A DNA stretch of 33,952 bases from Candidatus Poribacteria bacterium (GCA_022821965.1 JAJECN010000008.1:1-33952); one strand, 5' to 3'. Shown: positions 1 through 8,860, numbered from the stretch's first letter. Notes: generated by a model from the sequence alone, not told the origin. Program-made: numbers and translations.

Positions 1-1
1 T

Positions 2-3000
2 GCTCAAGATGGAAGTGCCGATGGTGCGTATACAGTCAGTTTAGGTATTGTAGACAAAGCGGGAAATCTGTTGGAATCGGAGCATGCTTTCATTTATGAC
101 TCTCAAGTGCCCCGTCTCTCATCTGTGATGGTGAACACCGAATCTCCGATGGTGCTTATCCCCGAAGGTATTGCTGATATTTCTGAATCTCTAAGTAGTA
201 TCGCGCTTGAATTTGAAGAGGCGACGCGCGTTGATTTTATGAATACTCAGGTTACGTTGATGGGACCGGGTGGAGAAGCGATTCCGCTGACATTGGAAGA
301 TAATGGGACGACGGGTCTGACGGCGAGTTTTCTCCCATTGCGTCAGGTTGGCATGTATACGTTGTCAGTGACAGCGCAAGATGTGGCGGGTAACGTTGCG
401 CCCGGTGCTGTGAATTATCAGTTCTCTGTGGATTTAACCTTGCCAAGTGTGAGTTCAGTGATGATAGGTGGTAAGTCGGGTGATGTTGTTTTCATCAATG
501 GTAGCGATCCAACGATAACTGCGACCTTTTCGGATGACACCGGGACGAGTCTAACCGAAGGTGGTTCGAGCCTCGTCGTAACGAGTGCTTCAGGTGCTGC
601 AGTGCCGGGTCAGACGCGTGTAGAGGGTGGGAACCAGTTGATATGGCAACCGCTATCGCTTCCGACAGATGGCAGCGTAGATGGTAGATATAGTGTAGAG
701 ATCACGCCAGTTGATACGTTAGGTAGGCGCGGTGAAGTCGTCTATCGTGAATTTATCTATGATACAGAGGAGCCTCAAATAACAGCGTCATCACCTTTGC
801 TGTTGAGTCAACCTGTGTCGTATATCAACGGCGATTTGCGTCAGTTTGCGTTTACGGTCGCAGATGTGGGCCCCGCGGATTTGGTTTTAGAGGATCAAAC
901 CCTGATACTCGTTGACGCTGCTGGGGATCCCGTTTCATCAGTCGTGACACATGACGAGTTGACGAACCAACTCTATCTAACGCTCTCATCCCCGTTTGCT
1001 CAAGATGGGAGTGTTGATGGTGAATATACCGTCAAGTTAGGTATTGTTGACAAGGCAGGGAATCTGTTGGATGTAGAGCATGCTTTGATTTATGATTCTC
1101 AAGTGCCACGTCTGTCCTCCGTGATGGTGAACACCGAATCTCCGATGGTGCTTATCCCCGAAGGTATTGCTGATATTTCTGAATCTCTAAGCAGTATCAC
1201 GCTTGACTTTGAAGAGGCAACCCGCGTTGACTTTACGAATACTCAGATTACGTTGATGGGACCGGGTGGAGAAGCGATTCCACTGACATTGGAAGATAAT
1301 GGGACAACGGGTCTGACGGCGAGTTTCCTCTCATTGCGTCAGGTTGGTGTGTATACGTTGTCAGTGACAGCGCAAGATGTGGCGGGTAACGTTGCGTCGG
1401 GTGCTGTGAATTATCAGTTCTCTGTGGATTTAACCTTGCCAAGTGTGAGTTCAGTGGTGATAGGTGGTAAGTCCGGTGATGTTGTTTTCATCAATGGTAG
1501 CGATACGACGATAGTAGCGACCTTTTCGGATAACACGAGGACAAGTTTAACCAGGGAGGGTTCGAGTATCATTGTAACGAGTGATTCAGGTGTTGCCGTG
1601 CCGGGTCAGACACGTGTGGAAAGTGCGAACCAATTGGTATGGCAACCGCTGTCACTGCCGACAGATGGGAGTGTTGATGGCAGATATAGGGTAGAAATCA
1701 CGCCGGTTGATGTATCAGGTCAGCGCGGTGATATTGTCTATCGTGAATTTATCTATGATACAGAGGAGCCTCAAATAACCGCGTCATCACCATTGACGTT
1801 GAGTCAACCGGTGTCGTATATCAGTGGCGACTTGCGTCAGTTGACGTTTACGGTTGCCGATGTGGGTCCTTCAGATCTATTGTGGGAGGCACAAACGATT
1901 ACGTTGTTAGATGCTTCAGGGAATACGGTTTCAACTGCACTGACATTCGATGAGTTATCGAACCAACTCTATCTGACGCTCTCGTCTCCGTTTGCTCAAG
2001 ATGGAAGTGTTGATGGTGAATATACCGTAAAGTTAGGTATTGTTGACAAAGCGGGAAATCGTTTAGATGTGGAGCATGCTTTCATTTATGACTCTCAAAT
2101 GCCAAATCTCTCTTCTGTGATGGTGAATACTGACCCACCGGTGGAACTTGTGCCGAATCGAATTGCCGAGATTTTGGAATCTGTAAGCAGTATCACGCTT
2201 GACTTTGAAGAGGCAACCCGCGTTGATTTCGCCAATACCCAGATTACCTTAATGGGTCCAGATCCATCTGGAGCAACTGATGACTCTGGGGTACCTATTG
2301 AATCTGAGTTTCCACTCACTTTACAAGATGATGGCGCGTCTCAGGTTACCGTTAATTTCTTAAAATTGGAACACATCGGTTCGTATACGCTCTCTGTCAC
2401 ACCGCGAGATGTGGCAGGGAATGCCGCGTCCGGTCCTGTTGCGTACCGTTTCTTTTTGGATATCCCACTGCCACGTGTGAGTTCTATTGTGATTGGTGAA
2501 TCCGAGACAACAGAAAGCGGTGATGTTGCTTATGTCAACGCAAGCACTATAATCATTGGAGCGTTCTTAGTTGACTCAACAGAGACAGGGTTGTCCTTCG
2601 GGACTGAAGGATCGAGTATTACCGTGGTAGATGCCAATAACACTATTGTGCGCGGTGTAACAGGTTCCAATGGGGAAAATCTAATCGTTTGGGAGCCGAT
2701 AGGGCTTACCTCTGATGGCACTACGGATGGGCGGTACAGCGTATACGTGATACCCGTTGATAAAGCTGGACGGCAAGGCAGCACTATCTATCGTGAGTTT
2801 GTTTACGATACCCAAGAGCCTGAGATAATAGCCGCTGCCCCGATCGACTTAAGTCAACCGGTTTCCTATATCAGTCAGAGTTTGACACAGCTCCGTTTCA
2901 CTGTTGCGGATGTTGGACCTGCAGATCTTATGCTATCCGATCAGGAAGTTAGCCTCCGCGATGCGAGCAGCAATTTGGTCCCAGCGCAACTCACGGATGA

Positions 3001-5167
3001 TACCGGAAACCAACTCTTTCTCACGCTCGATCAGCCCTTGCCACTTGATGGTAGTATGGATGGTGAATACACTGTTCTTATTGCGTTAGTAGACAAAGCA
3101 GGGAATCCGTATACAGTTGAACACTCGATTATCTATGATACCCAAGCCCCCACTCTCGTTAGCACAGTACCTGCTGATGGTGCTCAACTCACCGAGGATG
3201 TCACAGAGATACAGGTAACCCTCAACGATGAGGGGGGTAGTGGCATCGACTGGGCAGGAACTACGGTAAGTTTGGTTGATCCGAATGGGACGCAAATATC
3301 TGGTGAACTTATCAGTGACGGCACAGCAGGGTTAACCCTGACGACGAATCAACTCGTTGCGGATGGGCGTTATATCATTCGTGTCCAAGCCGTTGACCGA
3401 GCTGGCAATGGGGATGCCACCGTCTTTGAACGGAACTTCCTCTTGTCAAGACGCTTACCTACCGTGATTTCGACAGACCCGACTACAGCACCGAAAGACG
3501 AAGCGTTTACAAATGAGGAGCTTGAGCGGATAGAGGTGAGGCTTGAAGTAGATGATGAAAACCACCTGTCAACACTTCGCTTGCTGAACGATGTTGAGCA
3601 GGTCGTTGCCGGACAGCAACGGCGAACAAGTAGCCGGCTGATCTATGATCTCGTGCGTCCACTCGCAACTGATGGATCCGAAGATGGTGTTTATACCATT
3701 GAGTTTACACCGATCAGTGCTTCTGGGCGGAGCGGTGGCGTTCAACGATTCACTTTCACGTACGATACACAGTCACCGGAGATTGAGACTGATGAAGTAA
3801 TTAGTCTCGTCGTTGTGCAACCTGAGGTTAATAATTCTTTGACAGAGATTCGTGTCAATCTCACCGATGAAACGTCAGGGATTGATTGGAAAAACCTTGA
3901 TGAGAAATGGCTAACCTTTGAACGCCTCTCGCCAAACCCGACAAAAATTCAAGGACGGGTATCTGACGATGGGCAGGGCAACCTAACTTTCCGGCTCACT
4001 GTCCCACTCGCTGACAACGGTTCTGCAGATGGTGAATACAAAATCACGATTGAACCGAAAGACCGCGCAGGGAACGACGATGAACCGTATGAAAAGGTTT
4101 TTGTCTATGACACCAACCCACCGACAATTGATGAAAGCACGTTGCTTATCAATGAGGTACCACTACTTATTGACATCAATGCAGAGGATTATCCGACTGC
4201 AGTTTCCACAACGGGTGGTGTTGTCATCCAAGCAAATATCTTTGACACAGGGTTAGGGGTCAACTTGGCGCAGTCAAGAATTACAGTGAGGAGTCCGGAC
4301 GGCTCGGAAATCTCTGGCAGTACGCAGCAGAACGGCGTTGACACACTCATTTTCAAATCCGATGGACTCTCGCTCCAAGGGATTTATAAGATCACGGTTG
4401 TCAGCGTCGGGAACGACTCAGAACTCCTCGGATTCGCACCAACGGACTCAATTACCACCGAATTTCTATATGAAACGACCGAACCAACTGCCGCTATAAC
4501 GAGCGATGGTGGTGAAACCGAGTTAACTGACAAGGCACTACCGTTGGAAGGTACAGCCTCTGATCCAGCAGGCACGCAGCGGATTGGTGAGGGTGAGATT
4601 CCAGTTCCAGCGTCAGGTGTGTGGCTTGTCGAAATCGTTGGTACTGGTCCCGACAAGCAGCCTATTGAACCAGTTGCTGCTGTTGATGACAGTGATGCGG
4701 AACAGGAGCCGTGGAGCGTCTGGTCTATTGATTTCCTGCCAACGCGTTCTGGTGAATATGACTTGGATGTTCGAGTCACCGACACTGCGGGGAATTACGC
4801 CATTTATGACATCGGTGAGTATACGATGTCTGTATCGCTCACCTTCCGCGGAAATACCTTTGGATGGCCAAATCCGCTCCGACTCTCGAAACGGGATGTT
4901 GCCTTCTTTTCCTTTGATGTTAACGTTCCACTTGGAGACACGATTGAACTTACACTGAGCATCTATGATTGGAGCGGTGACATGGTACTCTCGCAAACGT
5001 ATCCCGATGTTGTGTCAGGACAGCGTAATGACCAGTTGGTAAAATGGAATTTGGAAAATCAAGCGGGCACCCCTGTCGCACGAGGACTCTACATCTTCCG
5101 CTTAGAAGCAGTCAATGCAGCAGGAAACCGTGCGAACGTTGTTGGTAAGGTATTAGTTGTCGACTAA
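2..5167 (+). CDS. giant Ig-like repeat surface protein with FlgD-like C-terminal domain (5' end outside window)
   Basis: The frame is open from the left edge, and the first codons already match the internal repeat (AQDGSADGAYTV), so the N-terminus lies outside; the TTG at 71 is not a real start. About 1,720 residues are visible. They consist of roughly 110-residue Ig-like domains joined by linkers such as IYDTEEPQI and YDSQVPRLSS. The domains form triplets, giving a 332-residue super-repeat: two near-identical copies, a third with an insertion, a fourth strongly diverged, then two single domains. The last ~100 residues (from FGWPNPLRL to ARGLYIFRLEA and VVGKVLVVD) look like a FlgD-Ig or type IX sorting-type domain. 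I infer a secreted, surface-exposed adhesin-like or structural protein. A PorV-like gene follows 113 bases downstream, which fits type IX-like export but does not prove it. Ligand unknown. Confidence 0.85.
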   Translation, partial: AQDGSADGAYTVSLGIVDKAGNLLESEHAFIYDSQVPRLSSVMVNTESPMVLIPEGIADISESLSSIALEFEEATRVDFMNTQVTLMGPGGEAIPLTLEDNGTTGLTASFLPLRQVGMYTLSVTAQDVAGNVAPGAVNYQFSVDLTLPSVSSVMIGGKSGDVVFINGSDPTITATFSDDTGTSLTEGGSSLVVTSASGAAVPGQTRVEGGNQLIWQPLSLPTDGSVDGRYSVEITPVDTLGRRGEVVYREFIYDTEEPQITASSPLLLSQPVSYINGDLRQFAFTVADVGPADLVLEDQTLILVDAAGDPVSSVVTHDELTNQLYLTLSSPFAQDGSVDGEYTVKLGIVDKAGNLLDVEHALIYDSQVPRLSSVMVNTESPMVLIPEGIADISESLSSITLDFEEATRVDFTNTQITLMGPGGEAIPLTLEDNGTTGLTASFLSLRQVGVYTLSVTAQDVAGNVASGAVNYQFSVDLTLPSVSSVVIGGKSGDVVFINGSDTTIVATFSDNTRTSLTREGSSIIVTSDSGVAVPGQTRVESANQLVWQPLSLPTDGSVDGRYRVEITPVDVSGQRGDIVYREFIYDTEEPQITASSPLTLSQPVSYISGDLRQLTFTVADVGPSDLLWEAQTITLLDASGNTVSTALTFDELSNQLYLTLSSPFAQDGSVDGEYTVKLGIVDKAGNRLDVEHAFIYDSQMPNLSSVMVNTDPPVELVPNRIAEILESVSSITLDFEEATRVDFANTQITLMGPDPSGATDDSGVPIESEFPLTLQDDGASQVTVNFLKLEHIGSYTLSVTPRDVAGNAASGPVAYRFFLDIPLPRVSSIVIGESETTESGDVAYVNASTIIIGAFLVDSTETGLSFGTEGSSITVVDANNTIVRGVTGSNGENLIVWEPIGLTSDGTTDGRYSVYVIPVDKAGRQGSTIYREFVYDTQEPEIIAAAPIDLSQPVSYISQSLTQLRFTVADVGPADLMLSDQEVSLRDASSNLVPAQLTDDTGNQLFLTLDQPLPLDGSMDGEYTVLIALVDKAGNPYTVEHSIIYDTQAPTLVSTVPADGAQLTEDVTEIQVTLNDEGGSGIDWAGTTVSLVDPNGTQISGELISDGTAGLTLTTNQLVADGRYIIRVQAVDRAGNGDATVFERNFLLSRRLPTVISTDPTTAPKDEAFTNEELERIEVRLEVDDENHLSTLRLLNDVEQVVAGQQRRTSSRLIYDLVRPLATDGSEDGVYTIEFTPISASGRSGGVQRFTFTYDTQSPEIETDEVISLVVVQPEVNNSLTEIRVNLTDETSGIDWKNLDEKWLTFERLSPNPTKIQGRVSDDGQGNLTFRLTVPLADNGSADGEYKITIEPKDRAGNDDEPYEKVFVYDTNPPTIDESTLLINEVPLLIDINAEDYPTAVSTTGGVVIQANIFDTGLGVNLAQSRITVRSPDGSEISGSTQQNGVDTLIFKSDGLSLQGIYKITVVSVGNDSELLGFAPTDSITTEFLYETTEPTAAITSDGGETELTDKALPLEGTASDPAGTQRIGEGEIPVPASGVWLVEIVGTGPDKQPIEPVAAVDDSDAEQEPWSVWSIDFLPTRSGEYDLDVRVTDTAGNYAIYDIGEYTMSVSLTFRGNTFGWPNPLRLSKRDVAFFSFDVNVPLGDTIELTLSIYDWSGDMVLSQTYPDVVSGQRNDQLVKWNLENQAGTPVARGLYIFRLEAVNAAGNRANVVGKVLVVD
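82..2073 (+). repeat. two tandem 996-bp super-repeats inside the Ig protein gene
   Basis: The same junction (agcatgcttt and its match) occurs at 81, 1077 and 2073, so the period is exactly 996 bases, or 332 codons. Copies 82-1077 and 1078-2073 are nearly identical over long stretches, especially 110-480 against 1106-1476. This points to recent tandem duplication or ongoing gene conversion. Confidence 0.85.
2074..3119 (+). repeat. third, diverged copy of the Ig super-repeat
   Basis: This copy has the same three-domain order as the two upstream copies. It is about 1,047 bases long because of small insertions (for example the codons for DPSGATDDSGVPIESE near 2261-2308), and it is visibly more diverged. 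A fourth, weaker copy continues to about 4100. Divergence rises toward the 3' end of the gene. Confidence 0.75.
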
Positions 5168-5280
5168 AGAGGAATGGCTGTCAGTTTGCGGCATGTAAAA
5201 CCTGCATAACTGCTATAAGGAACTCTTAAGCGACTGCTGATGGCTGATGACTGACCGCTGAGAAAAAAGGAGAATTTATA

Positions 5281-6264
5281 ATGTTGAAAAGGCGAACTGG
5301 TCTAATCATAATGGTGCTTCTCGTAGTGATTGGGACTGCCCCATGCGTACACGCAGTGAGTATCCATGATGGAGCAGGAACAACCGGTGCTGCTTTCCTA
5401 AAGATTGACGGGGGGAGTCGGCCTGTTGGAATGGGAGGTGCCTTTGCTGGGCTTGCCAACGACATTAACACTATTTTTTGGAATCCAGCAGGGTTGACCG
5501 CTGTAGATGGCCGAGAATTGACCGCAATGCAACACTTCTCGTTTGCGGACATTAACAATCAAACCATCGGATATGCACAGCGAGTAGATCGGCTTGTCTG
5601 GGGCGCGAGTTTCCTCGGCAGTTTCACTGAAATTGAACGCCGACAGGGACCAACAGAGGACCCCGATAGTACAGTAACGGTCGGCGGTTTTGCCACAGGG
5701 TTATCTTTTGCTTATCCGCTGGGCACAGCAATGTCAATCGGGGGCACGGCAAAGGTAATTTCAGAGCAGCTGGACATTCAGAATGCCTACGGTGCCGCGG
5801 CAGATGTCGGTGTGATCTTACGTTTATTTGACAATCATCTTGGGATTGGGGTTGCTGTCCAAAACGCCGGAGTCTTAGATGGTGGGGAGAACCTGCCGAT
5901 GGCACTTCGGGCAGGAGTCGCTTACAGAATGTGGAAGCAGCCTATGGTAGAAAATGGAACGGAAGAAACAATGCCGCCGCGTGAGCTTTGGGCACTCGTC
6001 GCCGATGCCAACCTCCCGCTCATTGATGCGAATCCGAGTTTCCACATCGGAGCGGAACGCTGGTTTTACGATAGCGTCGCTGCACGCCTTGGATACCAGA
6101 TCGGAATGAACGAGAATCCGAGCAATGGGTTATCGCTCGGTGTCGGGGTACGACGTAGTGGTGAGGACGCATTAGCGAATATTGACTTCCAGTTCGATTA
6201 CGCTTTTGTCCCGGACGCTTATGTCGGCAATGCACATCGTATTTCTTTTATCACGCGCTTCTAA
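5281..6264 (+). CDS. PorV/PorQ-like (UPF0164-type) outer-membrane protein
   Basis: 327 residues. The ATG is preceded by an AAGGAG ribosome site about 7 bases upstream. Residues 1-25 form a signal peptide ending CVHA. The mature start holds the hallmark region of the PorV/UPF0164 family: FLKIDGGSRPVGMGGAFAG, then FWNPAGL. The rest alternates in beta-strand style and ends in an aromatic residue (ISFITRF), as outer-membrane barrels do. Known PorV proteins shuttle type IX secretion cargo, while other family members are uncharacterised barrels. The gene lies directly after the Ig protein with a FlgD/type IX-like C-terminal domain and is probably in the same transcript, so a cargo and partner relationship is plausible. 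The family call is firm; the secretion role is inference. Confidence 0.8.
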   Translation: MLKRRTGLIIMVLLVVIGTAPCVHAVSIHDGAGTTGAAFLKIDGGSRPVGMGGAFAGLANDINTIFWNPAGLTAVDGRELTAMQHFSFADINNQTIGYAQRVDRLVWGASFLGSFTEIERRQGPTEDPDSTVTVGGFATGLSFAYPLGTAMSIGGTAKVISEQLDIQNAYGAAADVGVILRLFDNHLGIGVAVQNAGVLDGGENLPMALRAGVAYRMWKQPMVENGTEETMPPRELWALVADANLPLIDANPSFHIGAERWFYDSVAARLGYQIGMNENPSNGLSLGVGVRRSGEDALANIDFQFDYAFVPDAYVGNAHRISFITRF

Positions 6265-6266
6265 GA

Positions 6267-6387
6267 GTTACCAGTTATCGGTTATCAGTTGTCAGTTAAG
6301 AGGTTTTGGGAGTATCCGAACTCCCTTTCTGAAAACTGACAACTGAAAGATGTTTCACAGAAAAATCGTACTGATAACCGATAACTA
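6267..6387. repeat. MITE-like intergenic element, copy 1
   Basis: The left arm has alternating gttatcagttgtcagttaag units from 6271. The right arm has the complementary ctgacaactga and ctgataaccgataacta units and ends at 6387. It fills the gap between two convergent genes: it starts 3 bases after the stop of the PorV-like gene and ends at the stop codon of nadA. Related copies occur at 9586, 10721, 24357 and 27001. Function unknown; it could be a mobile miniature element or a 3'-UTR RNA structure. Confidence 0.7.
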
Positions 6388-7515
6388 CTACACACTTGCT
6401 TCAAGCATTCGCTCAATTGGCGAGCGAGCTTTATCAATCGTCTCGGGACTCAGTGTAATCTCATATTCGTCGAGATCCGCGTCTTGGTCTATCGCTTCCA
6501 GAATGTTGGCTATTTTCCCTAAGCTCACCTGTGCCATGTGTGAGCATCGGACCGAGCAGGCTGTCCAGAATTGAACGTCTGGGAACTCTTGTGCGAGATT
6601 CGAGGTTAATTCACACTCCGAAGCGACAAAGGCACGTTCAATTTGGTTTGCTGCGACGCGCTCCGCTATATCCTTCATAATCTGGCTGGTGCTGCCGTAA
6701 AAATCTGCTTCTTGTAGGACATTCGGACGGCATTCCCAGTGCGCGTAAAGTTTACGGCGAGGATGTCCTTTCGGGATTTCGAACGATTCACGGATTCCGA
6801 GAAGGTCCTGAAGTGTGAATTTTTCGTGGACTTCACAGACTGCACCGCGCGCTGTGTTGTCTTTGCCGGGATAGACGACATTTTTCTCGCCCTTCAGTTC
6901 TTCCTCCAAATTCTGTGCAAAGAAGATATCGGGCACAAAGATTATTGTATCGCCCGGCATTGTTTTCGCGATGTGTGCCGCATTCGCCGACGTGCAACAG
7001 ATATCCGATTCTGCTTTCGCGTCGGCGTAGCTATTCACATAAATCATCACTGGTGCGCCGGGATAAAGGGCTTTCAACTTCCTGACATCTTCTGCGCCAA
7101 AGTTATCGGCGAGTGAGCATCCTGCTGTTTTGTCTGCGACCAACACTGTTTTGCTCGGACTTAAAATTTTCGCTGTTTCCGCCATAAACGGCACACCGTT
7201 AAAGATTAGATACGGTGCCTCTGTTTTCGCAGCGTACATACTCAAACCGAGTGAGTCGCCTTGCTCCTCTTTGTCTGATAATCCGAAAACGAGCGGCTCC
7301 ATATAGTTGTGACCGAGCATCACAACGTTATGTTTCTGCTTCAGGGTCCGTATTCTGTGGATGGTTTTTGCGTGAGCTTCTATATCGAGAAACGTTAAGC
7401 TTGGATGGTGGCGGTTGTACAATTCCTGTTTAACGTCCTCAAGGCTCAATTCCGTCGTACAATTCGGGGCATCTGTTGTGTCGGGAGTTTCTCCCTTAGA
7501 ATGCATGGCAGTCAT
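6388..7515 (-). CDS. nadA: quinolinate synthase A
   Basis: 375 residues from the ATG at 7515. A TTG at 7533 would add six residues but has no better ribosome site. NadA condenses iminoaspartate with dihydroxyacetone phosphate to quinolinate, the precursor of NAD, using an oxygen-sensitive 4Fe-4S cluster in the cytoplasm. Recognisable blocks are VVMLGHNYMEPLVF, KTAGCSLAD, HWECRPNV and WTACSVRCSHM. Candidate cluster ligands are Cys133, Cys262 and Cys320 or Cys324. Length is normal for the family. No nadB or nadC is adjacent, so the gene appears to be a single unit, read from a strong promoter at 7675-7703. Its stop codon directly abuts a MITE-like element shared with the convergent neighbour. 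Confidence 0.95.
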   Translation of the reverse strand: MTAMHSKGETPDTTDAPNCTTELSLEDVKQELYNRHHPSLTFLDIEAHAKTIHRIRTLKQKHNVVMLGHNYMEPLVFGLSDKEEQGDSLGLSMYAAKTEAPYLIFNGVPFMAETAKILSPSKTVLVADKTAGCSLADNFGAEDVRKLKALYPGAPVMIYVNSYADAKAESDICCTSANAAHIAKTMPGDTIIFVPDIFFAQNLEEELKGEKNVVYPGKDNTARGAVCEVHEKFTLQDLLGIRESFEIPKGHPRRKLYAHWECRPNVLQEADFYGSTSQIMKDIAERVAANQIERAFVASECELTSNLAQEFPDVQFWTACSVRCSHMAQVSLGKIANILEAIDQDADLDEYEITLSPETIDKARSPIERMLEASV

Positions 7516-7607
7516 CTTTCTGACACGCTCCAAGTAGATCGCTAATCAAATGGCTGGTGCATGGAACCGGCATACGCGCTTGCAGTCTGGGAAACTGACT
7601 AATTGTG

Positions 7608-7690
7608 CCTATTTTTAGATAGGAAACCCGCAGACTATGTTCTGAATAGCGATTCTTTTTTATTCATTCCTATTAGGATACCCGCAAAAA
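7608..7690. promoter_or_regulatory. pair of operator-like repeats in the nadA leader
   Basis: On the minus strand the block TGCGGGT(A/T)TCCTA followed by an ATAGG-type arm occurs twice, at 7669-7686 and 7608-7633. Each holds a small palindrome (TCCTATTAGGA in one, CCTAT/ATAGG in the other). The first overlaps the nadA -10 box; the second lies in the untranslated leader about 60 bases further on. This layout fits a repressor that senses NAD status, but the regulator is unknown. Confidence 0.4.
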
Positions 7691-7703
7691 TTTTTTTTGT
7701 CAA
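7675..7703 (-). promoter_or_regulatory. sigma70-type promoter of nadA
   Basis: Minus-strand -35 TTGACA at 7703-7698 and -10 TATCCT at 7680-7675, separated by exactly 17 bases that are A/T-rich next to the -35. It faces nadA and gives a leader of about 150 bases. Confidence 0.6.
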
Positions 7704-7731
7704 GCCCTAATGTATCTAAAAGGTCACACAA

Positions 7732-8319
7732 ATGCAAAATTTTTGTCTAAAACCAAGAAAAATTTGTGCTATTGGGCTTATTCTATGCTTAATTTGGGGG
7801 TTAGCACCAACTGCAGAAAGTATTTCAGTCAAATTAAGAGGGAAAATTGCCTTGGGTGGGATTCTTTCGTGCCTGGTGTATGTGACACACACGCTTGTTA
7901 AACGAGACAAGCGGGCAGTAGAGGAATTACATCTTCGTCTCGGCCCGCCTGATCGCGTTGTTCAATTTGAACGTGGATTTGACCTATGGCGCATCGACTC
8001 TTATGGGGAGCGGTCATATATGTTTCGGAACAACCGTTTAATGCCCGAAAAGCCTCTGAAAGCTGTCTGTTCTACTTATGATGCGCTTGACTGGAAGGGT
8101 GGAAGGCTGAAGGAAAAGAAGGAAGGCAGGAAGTATGGCAGAAAGAAACACTCTTCCGTTCTTCCGCCTTTTCTTATTGATACGCCTTTTTCAAGGAACC
8201 CCAAGTGGTTGCAGCTTTACCCTTCGCATCCACGGCGAGCCCCTCGACTTGTATCTTCCTATCTTTATCGGTTGGAAGACGAACATCTGCTTGATCAGCT
8301 ACAGTGGCTTTCACATTAG
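7732..8319 (+). CDS. small membrane-anchored protein with probably disturbed C-terminus
   Basis: 195 residues, ATG preceded by AAAAGG. Residues 1-30 and 38-57 look like hydrophobic segments (ICAIGLILCLIWGLAP; KIALGGILSCLVYVTHTLV). A plausible domain, ELHLRLGPPDRVVQFERGFD then LWRIDSYGERSYMF, runs to about residue 115. I do not recognise the family. From residue ~122 the frame passes through a purine-rich repeat (WKGGRLKEKKEGRKYGRKK). It then reads the reverse complement of the 3' end of the neighbouring minus-strand gene, overlapping it by 146 bases. The last ~70 residues are therefore unlikely to be native; the original 3' end was probably lost when the repeat arose or was inserted. Confidence 0.5.
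   Translation: MQNFCLKPRKICAIGLILCLIWGLAPTAESISVKLRGKIALGGILSCLVYVTHTLVKRDKRAVEELHLRLGPPDRVVQFERGFDLWRIDSYGERSYMFRNNRLMPEKPLKAVCSTYDALDWKGGRLKEKKEGRKYGRKKHSSVLPPFLIDTPFSRNPKWLQLYPSHPRRAPRLVSSYLYRLEDEHLLDQLQWLSH
8098..8178. repeat. purine-rich/pyrimidine-rich inverted repeat between convergent genes
   Basis: A run of GGAAGG/GAAGG units (8098-8137) is followed by CTTCC-rich sequence (8153-8178) that can pair with it imperfectly. It sits where the plus-strand gene from 7732 meets the minus-strand gene ending at 8174. It could act as a two-way terminator or be a dispersed repeat. Confidence 0.4.
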
Positions 8320-8848
8320 TTGTCACGAAAATTGCGTCTATCATCGTAGCATCTTCGCGTACGCCGATACGAAGGACCGTCTCACCTGCATCCTTGAATT
8401 TCCATTCTCGGTCAAACGTGCCGCCATCTAACCAGTGATTGATGCGATCCCAGTGCCATGCGGCACCTTGTGCAACACCCCAGCGGAATTCGGTGTTCTG
8501 GGTTGCTTGTGCGTCTTCGTCGGGATCAGCAGGTTGCCAAGTTACCCAGAACGAATCACTATTGCCATCCCAAGCAATGACGTGCCCCCACAGCGCGTAG
8601 GTATCCGGTTGAGGGATATTGACAATAAACTCAGCATAACCTCTACCTCCACCGCCCGTGGCGGCGGCACCCTCCATCCAGATGAACTTTCCGTCAGATG
8701 CGTTCTTATCGTCCGCTATAATCATGGGTTCCACAATCTCGTTTGCTAACTCGGCTTCGAGCGCAATTTGTACTTCAGCATGAAGTCCAGCACTGCCACA
8801 TAAGAATAGCCCGAGTATCATCAGCGTCAATGTTATTCCATATTTCAT
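8174..8848 (-). CDS. secreted carbohydrate-binding-like protein (paralogue A)
   Basis: 224 residues. I start at the ATG at 8848 because AGGAGG lies 6 bases upstream and a signal peptide follows at once (MKYGITLTLMILGLFLCGSA...LHA). The frame is open further upstream, but that part reads the spacer. The body has the layout of a CBM6/35-type beta-sandwich: ALEAELANEIVEPM, DASDG-like loop, FIWMEG, a glycine-rich turn, DTYALWGHVIAWDGNSDSFW, then WHWDRINHWLDGGTFDREW and a beta strand carrying ATMIDAIFVTTN. It ends with a short tail, GKAATTWGSLKKAY, shared with other secreted proteins in the window. It is a tandem paralogue of the gene at 8913. Sugar specificity cannot be read from the sequence, and no catalytic domain is present. 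Confidence 0.75.
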   Translation of the reverse strand: MKYGITLTLMILGLFLCGSAGLHAEVQIALEAELANEIVEPMIIADDKNASDGKFIWMEGAAATGGGGRGYAEFIVNIPQPDTYALWGHVIAWDGNSDSFWVTWQPADPDEDAQATQNTEFRWGVAQGAAWHWDRINHWLDGGTFDREWKFKDAGETVLRIGVREDATMIDAIFVTTNVKATVADQADVRLPTDKDRKIQVEGLAVDAKGKAATTWGSLKKAYQ

Positions 8849-8854
8849 CGCAAA

Positions 8855-8860
8855 CCTCCT
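8855..8860 (-). promoter_or_regulatory. ribosome binding site fixing the start of the 8174-8848 gene
   Basis: Minus-strand AGGAGG, 6 bases before the ATG at 8848. It rules out the longer open frame that would start at 8968. Confidence 0.75.

Noticed and set aside
71-73. TTG as the start of the Ig repeat protein
   Set aside because: The frame is open to the left edge and the codons before 71 match the internal repeat, so the gene begins outside the window.
252-1442. Antisense open frames at 252-446 and 1248-1442 that look like a conserved pair
   Set aside because: They are alike only because they lie opposite the two near-identical copies of the Ig super-repeat.
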